From: Devosia sp.
GTDB lineage: Bacteria; Pseudomonadota; Alphaproteobacteria; Rhizobiales; Devosiaceae
Direction: 5' to 3'
NCBI RefSeq assembly: GCF_014860165.1
Contig: NZ_JACZKG010000054.1
Coordinates: 31,007-95,006, forward strand
Length of the DNA stretch: 64,000 nucleotides
The notes beneath the pieces are model-generated. The model made no database searches and was not told the DNA's origin. It saw only the letters and a list, made by a program, of their open reading frames with translations. The position numbers and the translations under genes are program-made. This document shows positions 8,142 to 17,251 of this stretch, piece after piece. Each line of letters starts with the position of its first letter. The first letter of the stretch is position 1.

Positions 8142-9440
8142 ATGAGCACAATCAAGTCCGGCGGGCCTGTTGCCAGTCGCCGTCAAGTCATCAAGGGGCT
8201 GGCCTACGGCGGCGCCGCTGCCGCGATCGGCATGCCGCACATTGCCCGCGCCCAGGACAACGATACGATCCGTATCGGCTATATCGACCAGTTCACCGGC
8301 ATTCGCGCCAACTTCGGCGAGACCGCACCCTGGGTGGTCGACCAGATGGAAGCCCTGCTGGCCGACGGCATCGAAATCGGCGGCAAGACCTATAATGTAG
8401 AAATCCTGCGCCGCGACAGCCAGTCCGACCCCAACCGCATGGGCAGCCTGGGCAACGAGCTGGTGCTGCGCGAAAATGTCGATCTGCTGCTGGTTGCCGA
8501 CGGCCTGGCGGCGCCGGCCCTGGAAATCTGCGACCAGAACGGCACGCCCGCCATTTCGACCATCCTGCAGTGGGAACCCTTCTATGCAGCACGTGGCTCC
8601 AACCCCGAAACGGGCTATCCTTGGAGCTTCCTGTTCTTCTGGAGCGGCGGCGACATCATCAAGAACTATGTCGGCATGTGGGATGCTTCGGGCATCGACA
8701 AGGTGGTTGGCACCTTCTACGAGGACAACGACTTCGGCCGCGGCTTCTCCGCCGGCATGACCGACTCGCTCAAGGCCGGTGGCTATACCGAAGTCCCCGG
8801 CGGTCTGTTCAAGGAACAGGTGGACGATTTCTCCAACCAGGTCGCCGCTTTCCGCGACGGTGGCGCCAAGATCGTCACCGGCCTGGTCTTTCCGCAGCAC
8901 CTTGCGACTTTCTATGGCCAGGCCCTGCAGGCCGGGCTCGAGCTGGACGCGGTCACGATTGCAGCCGCATTCGTCTTCCCGTCGGGCGTCGAAGTGCTCG
9001 GCGACCGGGGCGCGGGCATGTCGACCGAAATCTGGTTCAACCGCCAGTTGCCGTTCAAGTCGAGCCTGACCGGGGAAACCGCCGACGCCTTCTGCGGGGC
9101 TTATGAAGAGGCCACGGGACGTCAGTGGGCGCAGCCTATGGGCTACCACCATGCCATCTGGGAAGTTGCCCTGGCCGCCCTCAAGGCATCGGGCGATCCC
9201 AAGGATCGCGCGGCGGTTCGCGACGCCATTGCCGGGCTCGAACTCGACACCATCATCGGCAAGGTCGATTTCAAGAACTCGACAATGAAGTCGGTGGCCA
9301 ACACCTGGGTCACCATGGGCCAGTGGCATGCCAACCCCGAGGGCAGCAAGTTCCCCTATGAGCTTTATGTGACCAACAATGTCACGGCCCCGGAGGTCCC
9401 GGTGCAGAAGGAGTTCCTCCCCCTCTCCGCCTTCCGCTGA
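8142..9440 (+). CDS. Liv-type ABC transporter substrate-binding protein
   Basis: Periplasmic binding protein of 432 residues, type 1 fold, branched-chain amino acid/amide class. The N-terminus has a twin-arginine export signal (SRRQVIKG, residues 12-19), a hydrophobic stretch and a cleavage site near ARAQDN, so it probably folds before export. The mature part starts IRIGYIDQFTG, as usual in this class. GGGAGGAA precedes the ATG. It heads an operon that encodes both ATPases, both permeases and five enzymes, so it captures the substrate of the pathway. A strong hairpin follows at once. Confidence 0.92.
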   Translation: MSTIKSGGPVASRRQVIKGLAYGGAAAAIGMPHIARAQDNDTIRIGYIDQFTGIRANFGETAPWVVDQMEALLADGIEIGGKTYNVEILRRDSQSDPNRMGSLGNELVLRENVDLLLVADGLAAPALEICDQNGTPAISTILQWEPFYAARGSNPETGYPWSFLFFWSGGDIIKNYVGMWDASGIDKVVGTFYEDNDFGRGFSAGMTDSLKAGGYTEVPGGLFKEQVDDFSNQVAAFRDGGAKIVTGLVFPQHLATFYGQALQAGLELDAVTIAAAFVFPSGVEVLGDRGAGMSTEIWFNRQLPFKSSLTGETADAFCGAYEEATGRQWAQPMGYHHAIWEVALAALKASGDPKDRAAVRDAIAGLELDTIIGKVDFKNSTMKSVANTWVTMGQWHANPEGSKFPYELYVTNNVTAPEVPVQKEFLPLSAFR

Positions 9441-9461
9441 CCGGGCGCATACTGGCCTGAC

Positions 9462-9488
9462 GGCCGGGGACCCAACGGGCCCCCGGCC
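9462..9488 (+). terminator. GC hairpin after binding-protein gene
   Basis: GGCCGGGG (9462-9469) pairs with CCCCGGCC (9481-9488), and an inner CCC/GGG extends the stem. No T run follows, so it is more likely an mRNA-stabilising or partial-termination element than a full terminator. Confidence 0.6.
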
Positions 9489-9511
9489 GAATTGATGAGC
9501 AGGAGACACCA

Positions 9512-10249
9512 ATGCCCCCCGTATTGCAGGCCGACCGCCTTTCAAGGCGTTTCGGACAGATCGTCGTCGCCGATGAACTGTCCTTCAGCGTCGATCACGG
9601 CCAATGCCTGGGCATTATCGGGCCTAACGGCGCCGGCAAGACTTCGGTCTTCAACATGCTGGCCGGGGTGATCCGTGCCCAGAGTGGCCACATCCTGCTC
9701 AACGGCGCAGATGTGACCACCAAGGCGCAGCATGAACGCACCCGGCTGGGGATTGGCCGCACCTACCAGGTGCCGCAGCCTTTCGGCCAGCTGACCGCCT
9801 TCGAAAACGTGTTGACCGCCGCCAGCTTTGGTGGTGGCCGCCGTGGTCAGGACGCCGCCGACCACGCCGCAAGCATTCTCGATCGCACCGGGCTGAGCAA
9901 ACGGTCCGACATGCCGGCAGGCGCACTGCCCTTGCTCGACCGCAAGCGGCTGGAACTGGCGCGGGCGCTGGCCTTGTCGCCGCGCCTGCTGCTGCTTGAC
10001 GAAATTGCCGGTGGCCTGACCGAGGCCGAGGTGAACGTGCTGGTCGATCTGATCGCCGCCATCAAGCCGACACTGGCCATCGTCTGGATCGAGCATGTGA
10101 CCCATGCCGTATCGGCGGTGGCCGACAATGTCGTCGCCATCAACTTCGGCAAGAAGATCGCCGAGGGTACGCCGGCAGCCGTCATGGCCGATGCCGCCGT
10201 CCAGGAAGTCTATATGGGAGCCGTGATGGATGTCGCTGCTGTCGGTTGA
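9512..10249 (+). CDS. Liv-type ABC transporter ATP-binding protein (LivG-like)
   Basis: One of two ATPases that drive the importer, 245 residues. Walker A is GPNGAGKT at residues 37-44 and Walker B is LLLLDE. The ABC signature, normally LSYGQ or LSGGQ in this subfamily, reads LPLLDRKRLELARALA here, so the canonical glycine pair is missing; the partner ATPase has an intact signature. AGGAGA precedes the ATG. The gene overlaps the next by 20 bases. Confidence 0.9.
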   Translation: MPPVLQADRLSRRFGQIVVADELSFSVDHGQCLGIIGPNGAGKTSVFNMLAGVIRAQSGHILLNGADVTTKAQHERTRLGIGRTYQVPQPFGQLTAFENVLTAASFGGGRRGQDAADHAASILDRTGLSKRSDMPAGALPLLDRKRLELARALALSPRLLLLDEIAGGLTEAEVNVLVDLIAAIKPTLAIVWIEHVTHAVSAVADNVVAINFGKKIAEGTPAAVMADAAVQEVYMGAVMDVAAVG

Positions 10250-10940
10250 AAATCTCGAAGTCTCCTATGGCGACTTCCAAGCGGTGCGCGGCGCGTCCCT
10301 CGAGCTGGAGGCCGGCCAGACCATTGCCATCATCGGCGCCAATGGCGCCGGCAAGTCCACCCTGCTCAATGCCATTGTCGGGCTGAACAGCCAGAAGCGT
10401 GGCACGGTCCGTTTCGACGGGCAGGACATAACCCACCTGCGGACCGACCGTATCGCCCGGGCAGGGATCACCATGGTCCCCGAAGGCCGGCGGCTGTTTG
10501 GCACGCTGACCGTCGAGGACAACCTCATGGTCGGCCTCGCGGCCGAGCGGCCGGGGCCCTGGACCATCGAGGCGATTTACCAACTGTTCCCGCGCTTGGG
10601 TGAGCTGCGCAGCATGGTTGCCGGCAGCCTGTCGGGCGGCCAACAGCAGATGGTGTCGATCGGCCGGGCGTTGATGACCAATCCGCGCGTGCTGCTCTGC
10701 GACGAGATCTCCCTGGGGCTCGCTCCCAAGGTCATCGGCGATATCTACCGCTGCTTTGACGCGATCACCGCCAGCGGCGTCTCGGTGGTGCTGATCGAGC
10801 AGAACGTGGTGCAGGCCTGCGCGGCCTCCGGATACGTCTATTGCATGCTCGAAGGCCGGATCAGCCTCGAAGGGCGCCCGCAGGATCTGACCAGAGCCGA
10901 AATCACAGCGGCCTATTTCGGCACGGAGGTCCGGACATGA
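10230..10940 (+). CDS. Liv-type ABC transporter ATP-binding protein (LivF-like)
   Basis: Second ATPase of the importer, 236 residues. Walker A is GANGAGKST, the signature is the intact LSGGQQQM and Walker B is VLLCDEISLGLAP. The typical LivF opening LLSVENLEVSYGDFQAVRG is present. Its start lies inside the end of the preceding ATPase gene and its stop overlaps the start of the permease gene (ATGA), so the four transporter genes are translated as a chain. Confidence 0.92.
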   Translation: MSLLSVENLEVSYGDFQAVRGASLELEAGQTIAIIGANGAGKSTLLNAIVGLNSQKRGTVRFDGQDITHLRTDRIARAGITMVPEGRRLFGTLTVEDNLMVGLAAERPGPWTIEAIYQLFPRLGELRSMVAGSLSGGQQQMVSIGRALMTNPRVLLCDEISLGLAPKVIGDIYRCFDAITASGVSVVLIEQNVVQACAASGYVYCMLEGRISLEGRPQDLTRAEITAAYFGTEVRT

Positions 10941-11815
10941 TCTGGCTCGAAACCATTGCGAACGGCATCTTCCTTGGCGGCCTCTATGCCCTGATCGGAC
11001 TGGGACTGGGCTTCGCCTTCGGCGTGATGCGGGTGGTGAACGTGGCGCAGGGCGATTTCATCGTCGCGGCCGCCTTCATCGGGCTGTTCCTCTATCCCTG
11101 GACGCCGGTACACCCGATCCTCGTGATCATCCCGGTCGCGGTGGTGGCCTTCCTGATCGGCATGGCGCTGCAATGGCTGCTGGTCAACCGGGTGCTGGGG
11201 CACGACCAGATCCCGCAGATCCTGCTCACCTTCGGCTTGGCCATCGTGCTGCGCAACGGCATGGTTGCCGGCTTCGGCGCCAACAGCCAGTCGATCGATG
11301 TGGGCGAGATGCGCTTCTGGGGTTTCGATTTCCTGGGCCTGCGGCTGGGGGTATTGCCCGCGCTGGTCCTGGTGATCGCCATTGTCCTGTTCGCCGCGCT
11401 GCACCTCTGGCTGCACCGGTCCCGGCTTGGTCGCCTGATCCGGGCCACGGCCGATGACTATCAGATCGTGCAGCTCCAGGGAGTCAACTACCGCAAGGTC
11501 TACGCCGTGGCCATGGGCCTCGCCATGGCCCTGTCAGCCGTGGCTGGCGTGCTGCTGGCCATGCGCGGCTCGTTCACGCCCTATTCGGGCTCCGATCGCC
11601 TGCTCATCGCCTTCGAGGTTGTGGTCATCGGGGGGCTCGGATCGTTCTGGGGTATGTTCCTGGGCGGCATGGTCCTGGGCGTGACCCAGTTGATCGCCCT
11701 CAAGCTCGATCCGACTTCGGGGCTGATGTACGGCCACATCGTCTTCTTCATCATCCTAATCCTGTCGCCAAACGGCCTGGCCGGGGCATTTCGCAACGCG
11801 GTGTTCCGGAAATGA
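10937..11815 (+). CDS. Liv-type ABC transporter permease (LivH-like)
   Basis: Inner-membrane permease of 292 residues with about eight hydrophobic segments. The motifs GGLYALIGLGLGFAFGVMRVVNVAQGDF (N-terminal) and VVIGGLGSFWGMFLGGMVLG (C-terminal) are hallmarks of the LivH class. The ATG at 10937 overlaps the stop of the ATPase gene; the frame extends further upstream only as antisense-like sequence within that gene. Confidence 0.9.
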   Translation: MIWLETIANGIFLGGLYALIGLGLGFAFGVMRVVNVAQGDFIVAAAFIGLFLYPWTPVHPILVIIPVAVVAFLIGMALQWLLVNRVLGHDQIPQILLTFGLAIVLRNGMVAGFGANSQSIDVGEMRFWGFDFLGLRLGVLPALVLVIAIVLFAALHLWLHRSRLGRLIRATADDYQIVQLQGVNYRKVYAVAMGLAMALSAVAGVLLAMRGSFTPYSGSDRLLIAFEVVVIGGLGSFWGMFLGGMVLGVTQLIALKLDPTSGLMYGHIVFFIILILSPNGLAGAFRNAVFRK

Positions 11816-12810
11816 CACGAGCCTCAATCTCTTCGCCCAAACCCGCACTGGTGGCCGCTGCCGCCGCTCTTTCGACCATCTGTCTTGCTCTGGCCCCCTT
11901 CGTCGTCCGCGAAGGTGACCTGAGGCTGATGATCGAGATCTTTGCCGTCTTCACCTTTGCGCAAAGCTGGAATTTTCTGGCCGGCTATGTCGGGTTGATG
12001 TCGTTCGGGCAGCAGCTCTTCATCGGACTGGGCGCTTATTTCGTCTTCCTGATATCGGGCAAGGCCGGCATCAACCCTTTCCTGCTGCTGCCGCTTTCAT
12101 TCGTCTTCTGCGCCGCCTTCGCAGCGGTCTGTGCGCCGTTCGTCTTCCGCCTGCGCGATGCCTATTTTGCCATCAGCATCTGGGTGATCGCGGAAGTGGT
12201 CCGCATGTTCATTTCGCAGAAAGACTGGCTGGGCTCGGTCAGCGGCCTGCCGCTGGTGGCGACGCGCGGCATGGATCGCACCGTGGTGGCCAACACCACA
12301 TTCTACTTCGTCGCAGCCCTGGCACTGATTTCGGTCTTTGGCCTCTACGCCCTGTCCCGCAGCCGCATGGGACTGGCCCTTGCGGCGGTGCGCGACAACG
12401 AGGGTTCCGCGGCCGCTGTTGGTATCAATGTGTGGTGGACCCGGTTCTTCGGCTTCGTGCTGGGCTCGGGCCTCGCCGGTATCGCGGGCGCCACCTACTA
12501 CATGTCGGTCTTTCACGTGGAGCCCGGCGGCGCCTTCGACCCGAACTGGATGGTCATCATGCTGTTCATCGTCATCATTGGCGGCGTCGGCACCATCGAG
12601 GGACCGATCATCGGCACCACCATCTATTTCCTGTTCCGCGCCTGGTTCGCCGGCACCGGCAATCTCTACCTCATGCTGCTGGGGGCGGCCGCCGTCGTCA
12701 CCATGCTGGTGGCACCCAAGGGCATCTGGGGCGTCCTCCGCTCCCGCCTAGGTTTTGAACTGTTCGGCACCCGCCGGCTCGGCCCCACCAATCACAGGAG
12801 TTCACCATGA
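11812..12810 (+). CDS. Liv-type ABC transporter permease (LivM-like)
   Basis: Second membrane component, 332 residues, LivM class. It carries the conserved GYVGLMSFGQQLFIGLGAYF and the cytoplasmic coupling region LAAVRDNEGSAAAVGINVW, then IGGVGTIEGPIIG near the end. It starts at an ATG inside the stop region of the LivH gene and itself overlaps the following SDR gene, which ties transport to metabolism in one transcript. Confidence 0.9.
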   Translation: MTRASISSPKPALVAAAAALSTICLALAPFVVREGDLRLMIEIFAVFTFAQSWNFLAGYVGLMSFGQQLFIGLGAYFVFLISGKAGINPFLLLPLSFVFCAAFAAVCAPFVFRLRDAYFAISIWVIAEVVRMFISQKDWLGSVSGLPLVATRGMDRTVVANTTFYFVAALALISVFGLYALSRSRMGLALAAVRDNEGSAAAVGINVWWTRFFGFVLGSGLAGIAGATYYMSVFHVEPGGAFDPNWMVIMLFIVIIGGVGTIEGPIIGTTIYFLFRAWFAGTGNLYLMLLGAAAVVTMLVAPKGIWGVLRSRLGFELFGTRRLGPTNHRSSP

Positions 12811-13562
12811 CCGGCAGGCTCGCTGGCAAGCGCATTCTGGTCATCGGCGCCGCCAGCGGCATCGGCCTGGCCGTCGCCCAGGCGGCGGTGGCCGAAGGGG
12901 CACGGGTCGTGATTGCCGATCTGGCGCAGGAGGCCGGTGAGACCGCCGCGCGGCAAACGGGCGGCGATTGCAGTTTTCGCCAATGCGACGTTGGCGATGA
13001 AGCCAGTGTCATGTTGACTGTCGCCGGGGCCGCCGCGCAACTGGGCGGCCTCGATGGCCTGGTCAACAATGCCGGCCTGATGCGCGCCGGTCCGCTGGAA
13101 TCGCTGACATCAGGCGACTGGGACCGGATGATGACGGTCAACGCCCGGGGCGTATTCCTCGCCGTCCGCGAAGCCATTCCGCACCTCAAATCCGCTGGCG
13201 GCGGGTCCATCGTCAATACCGCCTCGCTGGCAGCCAAGCGTGGCGGCCCTGGCATTGGCGGCTATGCGGCGACCAAGGGCGCCGTCATGGCCTTCACCAC
13301 GGCAGCGGCGCTGGAGCTGGCCCCGCACAAGATCCGGGTCAATTCGGTATGCCCGGGCTTCATCGACACGCCGTTCAACAATCCCGCCATCAACTTCATG
13401 GGCGGGCGCGAAGAGCAGGCCAGGATCGTCAAGGCCATGGTGCCGCTCGGTCGCCAGGCGACGCCCGAAGAGGTTGCACCACTCTACACCTACCTGCTGT
13501 CTGACGAGTCCGGCTACGTCACCGCGCAGGCCCTCTCCATCGACGGCGGTGTCTACAATTGA
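12807..13562 (+). CDS. SDR-family dehydrogenase
   Basis: Short-chain dehydrogenase of 251 residues with VIGAASGIG as cofactor loop, an aspartate in VIADLAQEAG suggesting NAD(H), NNAGLMRAG, and the active site Ser in TASLAAKRG with YAATK. Cytosolic. It lies between the permease and two GMC oxidoreductases with 4-base overlaps at both ends, so its product should act on the imported compound or on a GMC product. The exact substrate is not evident. Confidence 0.86.
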   Translation: MTGRLAGKRILVIGAASGIGLAVAQAAVAEGARVVIADLAQEAGETAARQTGGDCSFRQCDVGDEASVMLTVAGAAAQLGGLDGLVNNAGLMRAGPLESLTSGDWDRMMTVNARGVFLAVREAIPHLKSAGGGSIVNTASLAAKRGGPGIGGYAATKGAVMAFTTAAALELAPHKIRVNSVCPGFIDTPFNNPAINFMGGREEQARIVKAMVPLGRQATPEEVAPLYTYLLSDESGYVTAQALSIDGGVYN

Positions 13563-15178
13563 GCGCGGCCAGCGAAGTCGACAGGTTCGACTATGTGGTG
13601 ATCGGCGCTGGCTCGGCTGGCGCTGCCGTAGCCGCCCGGCTGAGCGAGAACAGCGCCCACCGCGTGCTTCTGCTCGAGGCGGGCGGCATGGATCGGCATC
13701 CCGGATTTCGTCTGCCGCTGCTGATGGGCGCCTTCATCAAGTCAGGCATCTACAACTGGGGCTATGCGACAGAGCCCGAGCCCCATCTGGATGGACGCCG
13801 CATTGCCTGGCCACGCGGCAAGGTGATTGGTGGAACCTCCACGCTCAACGGCATGGTCTACATCCGAGGCGTACCGTCCGACTATGACGGTTGGGGTCTC
13901 AAGGGCTGGTCGTGGAATGAGGTTCTACCATTCTTCCGCAAGGCGGAGGGCCACGAGCACAGACGTGACCCGTGGCATGGCACATCGGGGCCGCTGCATG
14001 TTCGCCGCGCTACCGGTGGTCATCCACTCGCCGAGGCTTTCGTAGGCGCCGGCGCGCAGGCAGGATATCCGACAAATGATGACTTCAACGGGCCAACGCA
14101 GGAAGGGTTCGGCCTTTATGATTTCACCATCAAGAACGGGCGCCGCTGCGGTACTGCTCGCGCCTATGTCCGGCCGTCGCTGGGGCGGAAGAACCTCAAA
14201 CTCGCCACACATGCTTTGGTGCGGCGCCTGATCGTTGAAGACGGCAGGGTGAGCGGCGTGGAGTATGAACGCGGCGGGCAAATCTGCCGGGCTGATGCAG
14301 CGCGTGAGGTCGTTCTATCGGCCGGCGCGATCAACTCCCCACAGATTCTCATGCTCTCCGGCATTGGCGATTCTCGCGAGTTGAAGAATATCGGTATCGA
14401 GCCGGTGCTTGATCTGCCCGGTGTTGGTCGCAACCTCCAGGACCATTTCGATTGTGCCCTGGTCTATGAATCCCGCGAGCCCGTCTCACTTTACAGCCAG
14501 TTGCGCTTCGACCGCGCGGTGCTGGCCGTGCTGCGCGGCATGGTGTTTGGCGCCGGACCGGCCACGGTCTTCCCCTACGAGGGTGGTGCCTTCATCAAGG
14601 TCGATCCCAGGGAATCCAACCCGGATATCCAGGTTCACTTCATGCATGGCCGCGAGGATACGGCGCAGCTGCACGCATTCTCGCCGCCGCGACCCGAAAC
14701 CAAGCATGGCTTCACGATCAGGGTGTCACAGCTTCGGCCCGATAGCCGCGGCCAGGTTCGCCTGCGCTCGGCCGATCCGCATGATGCGCCCTTGATGACG
14801 GCCAATTACCTCGCAGCCGACCGCGATGTTCAAACCACCATCCAAGGACTTCGGGCGATGCGCCGCGTGGTGGAACAGAGGGCGTTCGACCGCTATCGCG
14901 GTCGAGAAATTGCGCCCGGGCCCGAGGTGGCAAGCGACGTAGATTTCCGGCATTGGCTGAGCCGGGCCGGTGGCACGACCTTTCATCCCGTAGGCACATG
15001 CGCAATGGGGCATGGCCCAGACGCCGTGGTCGATGAACAGTTGCGACTGCACGGACTTGCCGGGCTGCGCATTGCCGACGCCTCGATCATGCCGCGCATC
15101 ATCAGTGGCAACACCAATGCGGCAAGCATCATGATCGGTGAAAAGGCCGCGGCGTTGATCAGCGGTGGAACGGCATGA
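13559..15178 (+). CDS. GMC-family FAD-dependent alcohol oxidoreductase
   Basis: Glucose-methanol-choline family flavoprotein of 539 residues. The FAD-binding motif YVVIGAGSAGAAVAARLSE is at the N-terminus, GKVIGGTSTLNGMVYIRG is the second signature, and the C-terminal catalytic segment has FHPVGTCAMG with ISGNTNAASIM, giving the usual His-Asn pair. BetA-like dehydrogenases oxidise primary alcohols to aldehydes. Translation probably starts at TTG 13559, overlapping the SDR stop. No signal peptide is seen, so it is likely cytosolic or loosely membrane-bound. The next gene is a paralogue. Confidence 0.88.
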   Translation: MSAASEVDRFDYVVIGAGSAGAAVAARLSENSAHRVLLLEAGGMDRHPGFRLPLLMGAFIKSGIYNWGYATEPEPHLDGRRIAWPRGKVIGGTSTLNGMVYIRGVPSDYDGWGLKGWSWNEVLPFFRKAEGHEHRRDPWHGTSGPLHVRRATGGHPLAEAFVGAGAQAGYPTNDDFNGPTQEGFGLYDFTIKNGRRCGTARAYVRPSLGRKNLKLATHALVRRLIVEDGRVSGVEYERGGQICRADAAREVVLSAGAINSPQILMLSGIGDSRELKNIGIEPVLDLPGVGRNLQDHFDCALVYESREPVSLYSQLRFDRAVLAVLRGMVFGAGPATVFPYEGGAFIKVDPRESNPDIQVHFMHGREDTAQLHAFSPPRPETKHGFTIRVSQLRPDSRGQVRLRSADPHDAPLMTANYLAADRDVQTTIQGLRAMRRVVEQRAFDRYRGREIAPGPEVASDVDFRHWLSRAGGTTFHPVGTCAMGHGPDAVVDEQLRLHGLAGLRIADASIMPRIISGNTNAASIMIGEKAAALISGGTA

Positions 15179-16806
15179 CCGCTGCTGAAGCAGAGTTCGA
15201 CTATATCATCATCGGCGCCGGCTCCGCCGGCTCAGTGGTGGCCAATCGACTGTCCGCCGATCCGCAACTGAGAGTACTGGTGCTGGAGGCCGGGCCGGAC
15301 GAGCGAGTCATCCATAGCCGTGCTCCCGGCGCGTTTGTTGGCCTGTTTGGAACAGACCGAACCTTTCCCTACGTTTCGGACCCCGAGCCGGCTGCCGCCG
15401 GCCGGCGAATCCATGTGCCGCAGGGCCGCATGCCGGGCGGTGGCAGCGCCATCAATGGCATGATCTATGTCCGCGGTGATGCCCGCGACTATGACGACTG
15501 GAGCGCGGCCGGCTGTACTGGCTGGAGCTATGACGAGGTGCTGCCATATTTCCGGCGCTCCGAACAGAATGTGCGTCTAGCCGACAGCTTCCATGGTGTC
15601 GACGGACCGCTCGGTGTCACCGACGTGCCGCATCGCCATGCCGTCAGCACCGGATTCGTGCGGGCGGCCCAACAGGCAGGACTGGCCTACAATCACGATT
15701 TCAACGGGGCCAGCCAACTCGGGGTCGGCTTTTTTCAGGTCACCCAACGGGACGGGGAACGCGAGAGCACCGCTGCGGCCTTCCTGCGACCGGCGCTCCG
15801 CGCAAGGCAGAACCTGGCCCTCGAGCTGAACGCAGACGTAGAGCGGATCGCTGTCGCCGACGGGCGGGCAAACGGCGTCTTCTGGCGACGCGGCGGCACA
15901 TTGCGTGGCGCCACCGCACGACGCGGGGTCATCCTGTCAGCGGGCGCCATCGGTAGTCCCCGCCTGTTGCTGCTGTCCGGCATTGGCCCGGCTGCGCAAC
16001 TGGCGGAATGGGGAATTCCCGTCGTCCACGACCTCGCCGGTGTCGGGCGCAATTACCAGGACCATCTCCAGATCCCCAATTACTACGCGACACGGGGGCC
16101 GATCAGCCTGCTCGGGCAGGACAAGGGCCTCAACGCGGTTCGACACCTGGCGCAGTGGGCACTGTTTCGCACCGGCCTGCTCACCTCCAATGTGGGCGAA
16201 GCCGGCGCGTTTGCCGATACCGATGGCGACGGTCGCGCCGATATCCAGCTGCATGCCTTTCCGGTGATGGTGCCCGACCACGAACGGGCGCCGCCGCCCG
16301 GCCACGGGATCACGATCAGCCCATGCGACCTCAGACCGAAGTCGCGCGGACAGGTGATGCTGCGCGGGGCTGATCCGCGCCTGCCGATGCGCATCATTGC
16401 CAATGCACTGGGTGACGAAGCGGATGTGGCCTCGCTCGTCAGGGGGCTTCGACTTGCGCGCCGGATAGCTCGGGCTCCTGCGCTGGCCGCAATGGTCGAG
16501 CGTGAACTTCTCCTGCCTGCAGACGATCCTGGTGACACTGTCTTGGCCGACTATGTCCGGTCCTATTGCAAGACCGTCTATCATCCTGTCGGAACGTGCC
16601 GGATGGGCATCGACGCCGGTGCGGTTGTTGATCCGGGCCTTGCGGTTCGGGGCATCGCGGGCCTACATGTCGTTGATGCGTCGATCATGCCGGCCATTCC
16701 GAGCGGCAACACCAATGCGCCAACCATCATGATTGCTGAAAAGGCCGCCGATCTTCTGACCGGCAAGGCGCCGCCGCCACGCGCTCCCCAACGGGTCGCC
16801 GCATGA
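15175..16806 (+). CDS. GMC-family FAD-dependent alcohol oxidoreductase (tandem paralogue)
   Basis: A second GMC enzyme of 543 residues, clearly related to its upstream neighbour but well diverged. FAD motif YIIIGAGSAGSVVANRLS, second signature PGGGSAINGMIYVRG, catalytic segment YHPVGTCRMG and SGNTNAPTIMIAEKAA. It overlaps the previous stop by 4 bases and the following GlcG-like gene by 4. Two GMC enzymes in a row suggest two different hydroxyl groups or successive oxidations; the aldehyde dehydrogenase downstream would finish the conversion to an acid. Confidence 0.88.
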   Translation: MTAAEAEFDYIIIGAGSAGSVVANRLSADPQLRVLVLEAGPDERVIHSRAPGAFVGLFGTDRTFPYVSDPEPAAAGRRIHVPQGRMPGGGSAINGMIYVRGDARDYDDWSAAGCTGWSYDEVLPYFRRSEQNVRLADSFHGVDGPLGVTDVPHRHAVSTGFVRAAQQAGLAYNHDFNGASQLGVGFFQVTQRDGERESTAAAFLRPALRARQNLALELNADVERIAVADGRANGVFWRRGGTLRGATARRGVILSAGAIGSPRLLLLSGIGPAAQLAEWGIPVVHDLAGVGRNYQDHLQIPNYYATRGPISLLGQDKGLNAVRHLAQWALFRTGLLTSNVGEAGAFADTDGDGRADIQLHAFPVMVPDHERAPPPGHGITISPCDLRPKSRGQVMLRGADPRLPMRIIANALGDEADVASLVRGLRLARRIARAPALAAMVERELLLPADDPGDTVLADYVRSYCKTVYHPVGTCRMGIDAGAVVDPGLAVRGIAGLHVVDASIMPAIPSGNTNAPTIMIAEKAADLLTGKAPPPRAPQRVAA

Positions 16807-17231
16807 GCGCGCTGATCCGCCACAAGGCTGTGTTGACCACGGCGACCGCCGAGCGCCTGGCGCAAGCGGGGTTGGCGTATGCCAGGAGCAATTCCATGGT
16901 GGTTGCTGTAGCAGTCGTCGATGACGGGGGCGCCGCGATCGTTCTCATCCGCATGGATGGAGCGAACCCTGCCGTTGCCGATCTGGCGCTCGACAAGGCC
17001 CACACTTCTGCCAACACAGGCGCGCCCACCGAGGCCTTCGGGGAACTCATGCTGTCACGCCCTGGGCTGGCGTTGGGCCTTTCGAACCGGCCAAGGCTGT
17101 TGACGTGGGGCGGGGGCGTGCCGGTGCGGGTCGATGGTCACGTTGTCGGCGCGATTGGTGTTTCCGGCGGTCCGGAAGATGACGATATCGCTTGCGCCAG
17201 GGCCGCGCTTGCCGCGTTAGACCTGGGCTGA
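16803..17231 (+). CDS. GlcG/HbpS-family (DUF336) protein
   Basis: Small protein of 142 residues of the GlcG/heme-binding HbpS family. It has the family pattern: an N-terminal helix, AVAVVDDGGAAIVLIRMDGA, then DKAHTSANTGAPT, and the C-terminal GGGVPVRVDGHVVGAIGVSGGPEDDD. No signal peptide. GlcG is encoded in glycolate operons and relatives are often found next to alcohol, diol and aldehyde dehydrogenases, but the biochemical role is poorly defined. Here it lies between the GMC pair and the aldehyde dehydrogenase. Confidence 0.82.
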   Translation: MSALIRHKAVLTTATAERLAQAGLAYARSNSMVVAVAVVDDGGAAIVLIRMDGANPAVADLALDKAHTSANTGAPTEAFGELMLSRPGLALGLSNRPRLLTWGGGVPVRVDGHVVGAIGVSGGPEDDDIACARAALAALDLG

Positions 17232-17251
17232 GCCCTACTACTGGAGCCAAG

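Noticed and set aside
7422..9545. 707-codon minus-strand open frame
   Set aside because: It is antisense to the CMD-like and binding-protein genes; its composition (His, Arg, Gly, Asp rich) is that of a shadow frame in GC-rich DNA and it has no family motif.
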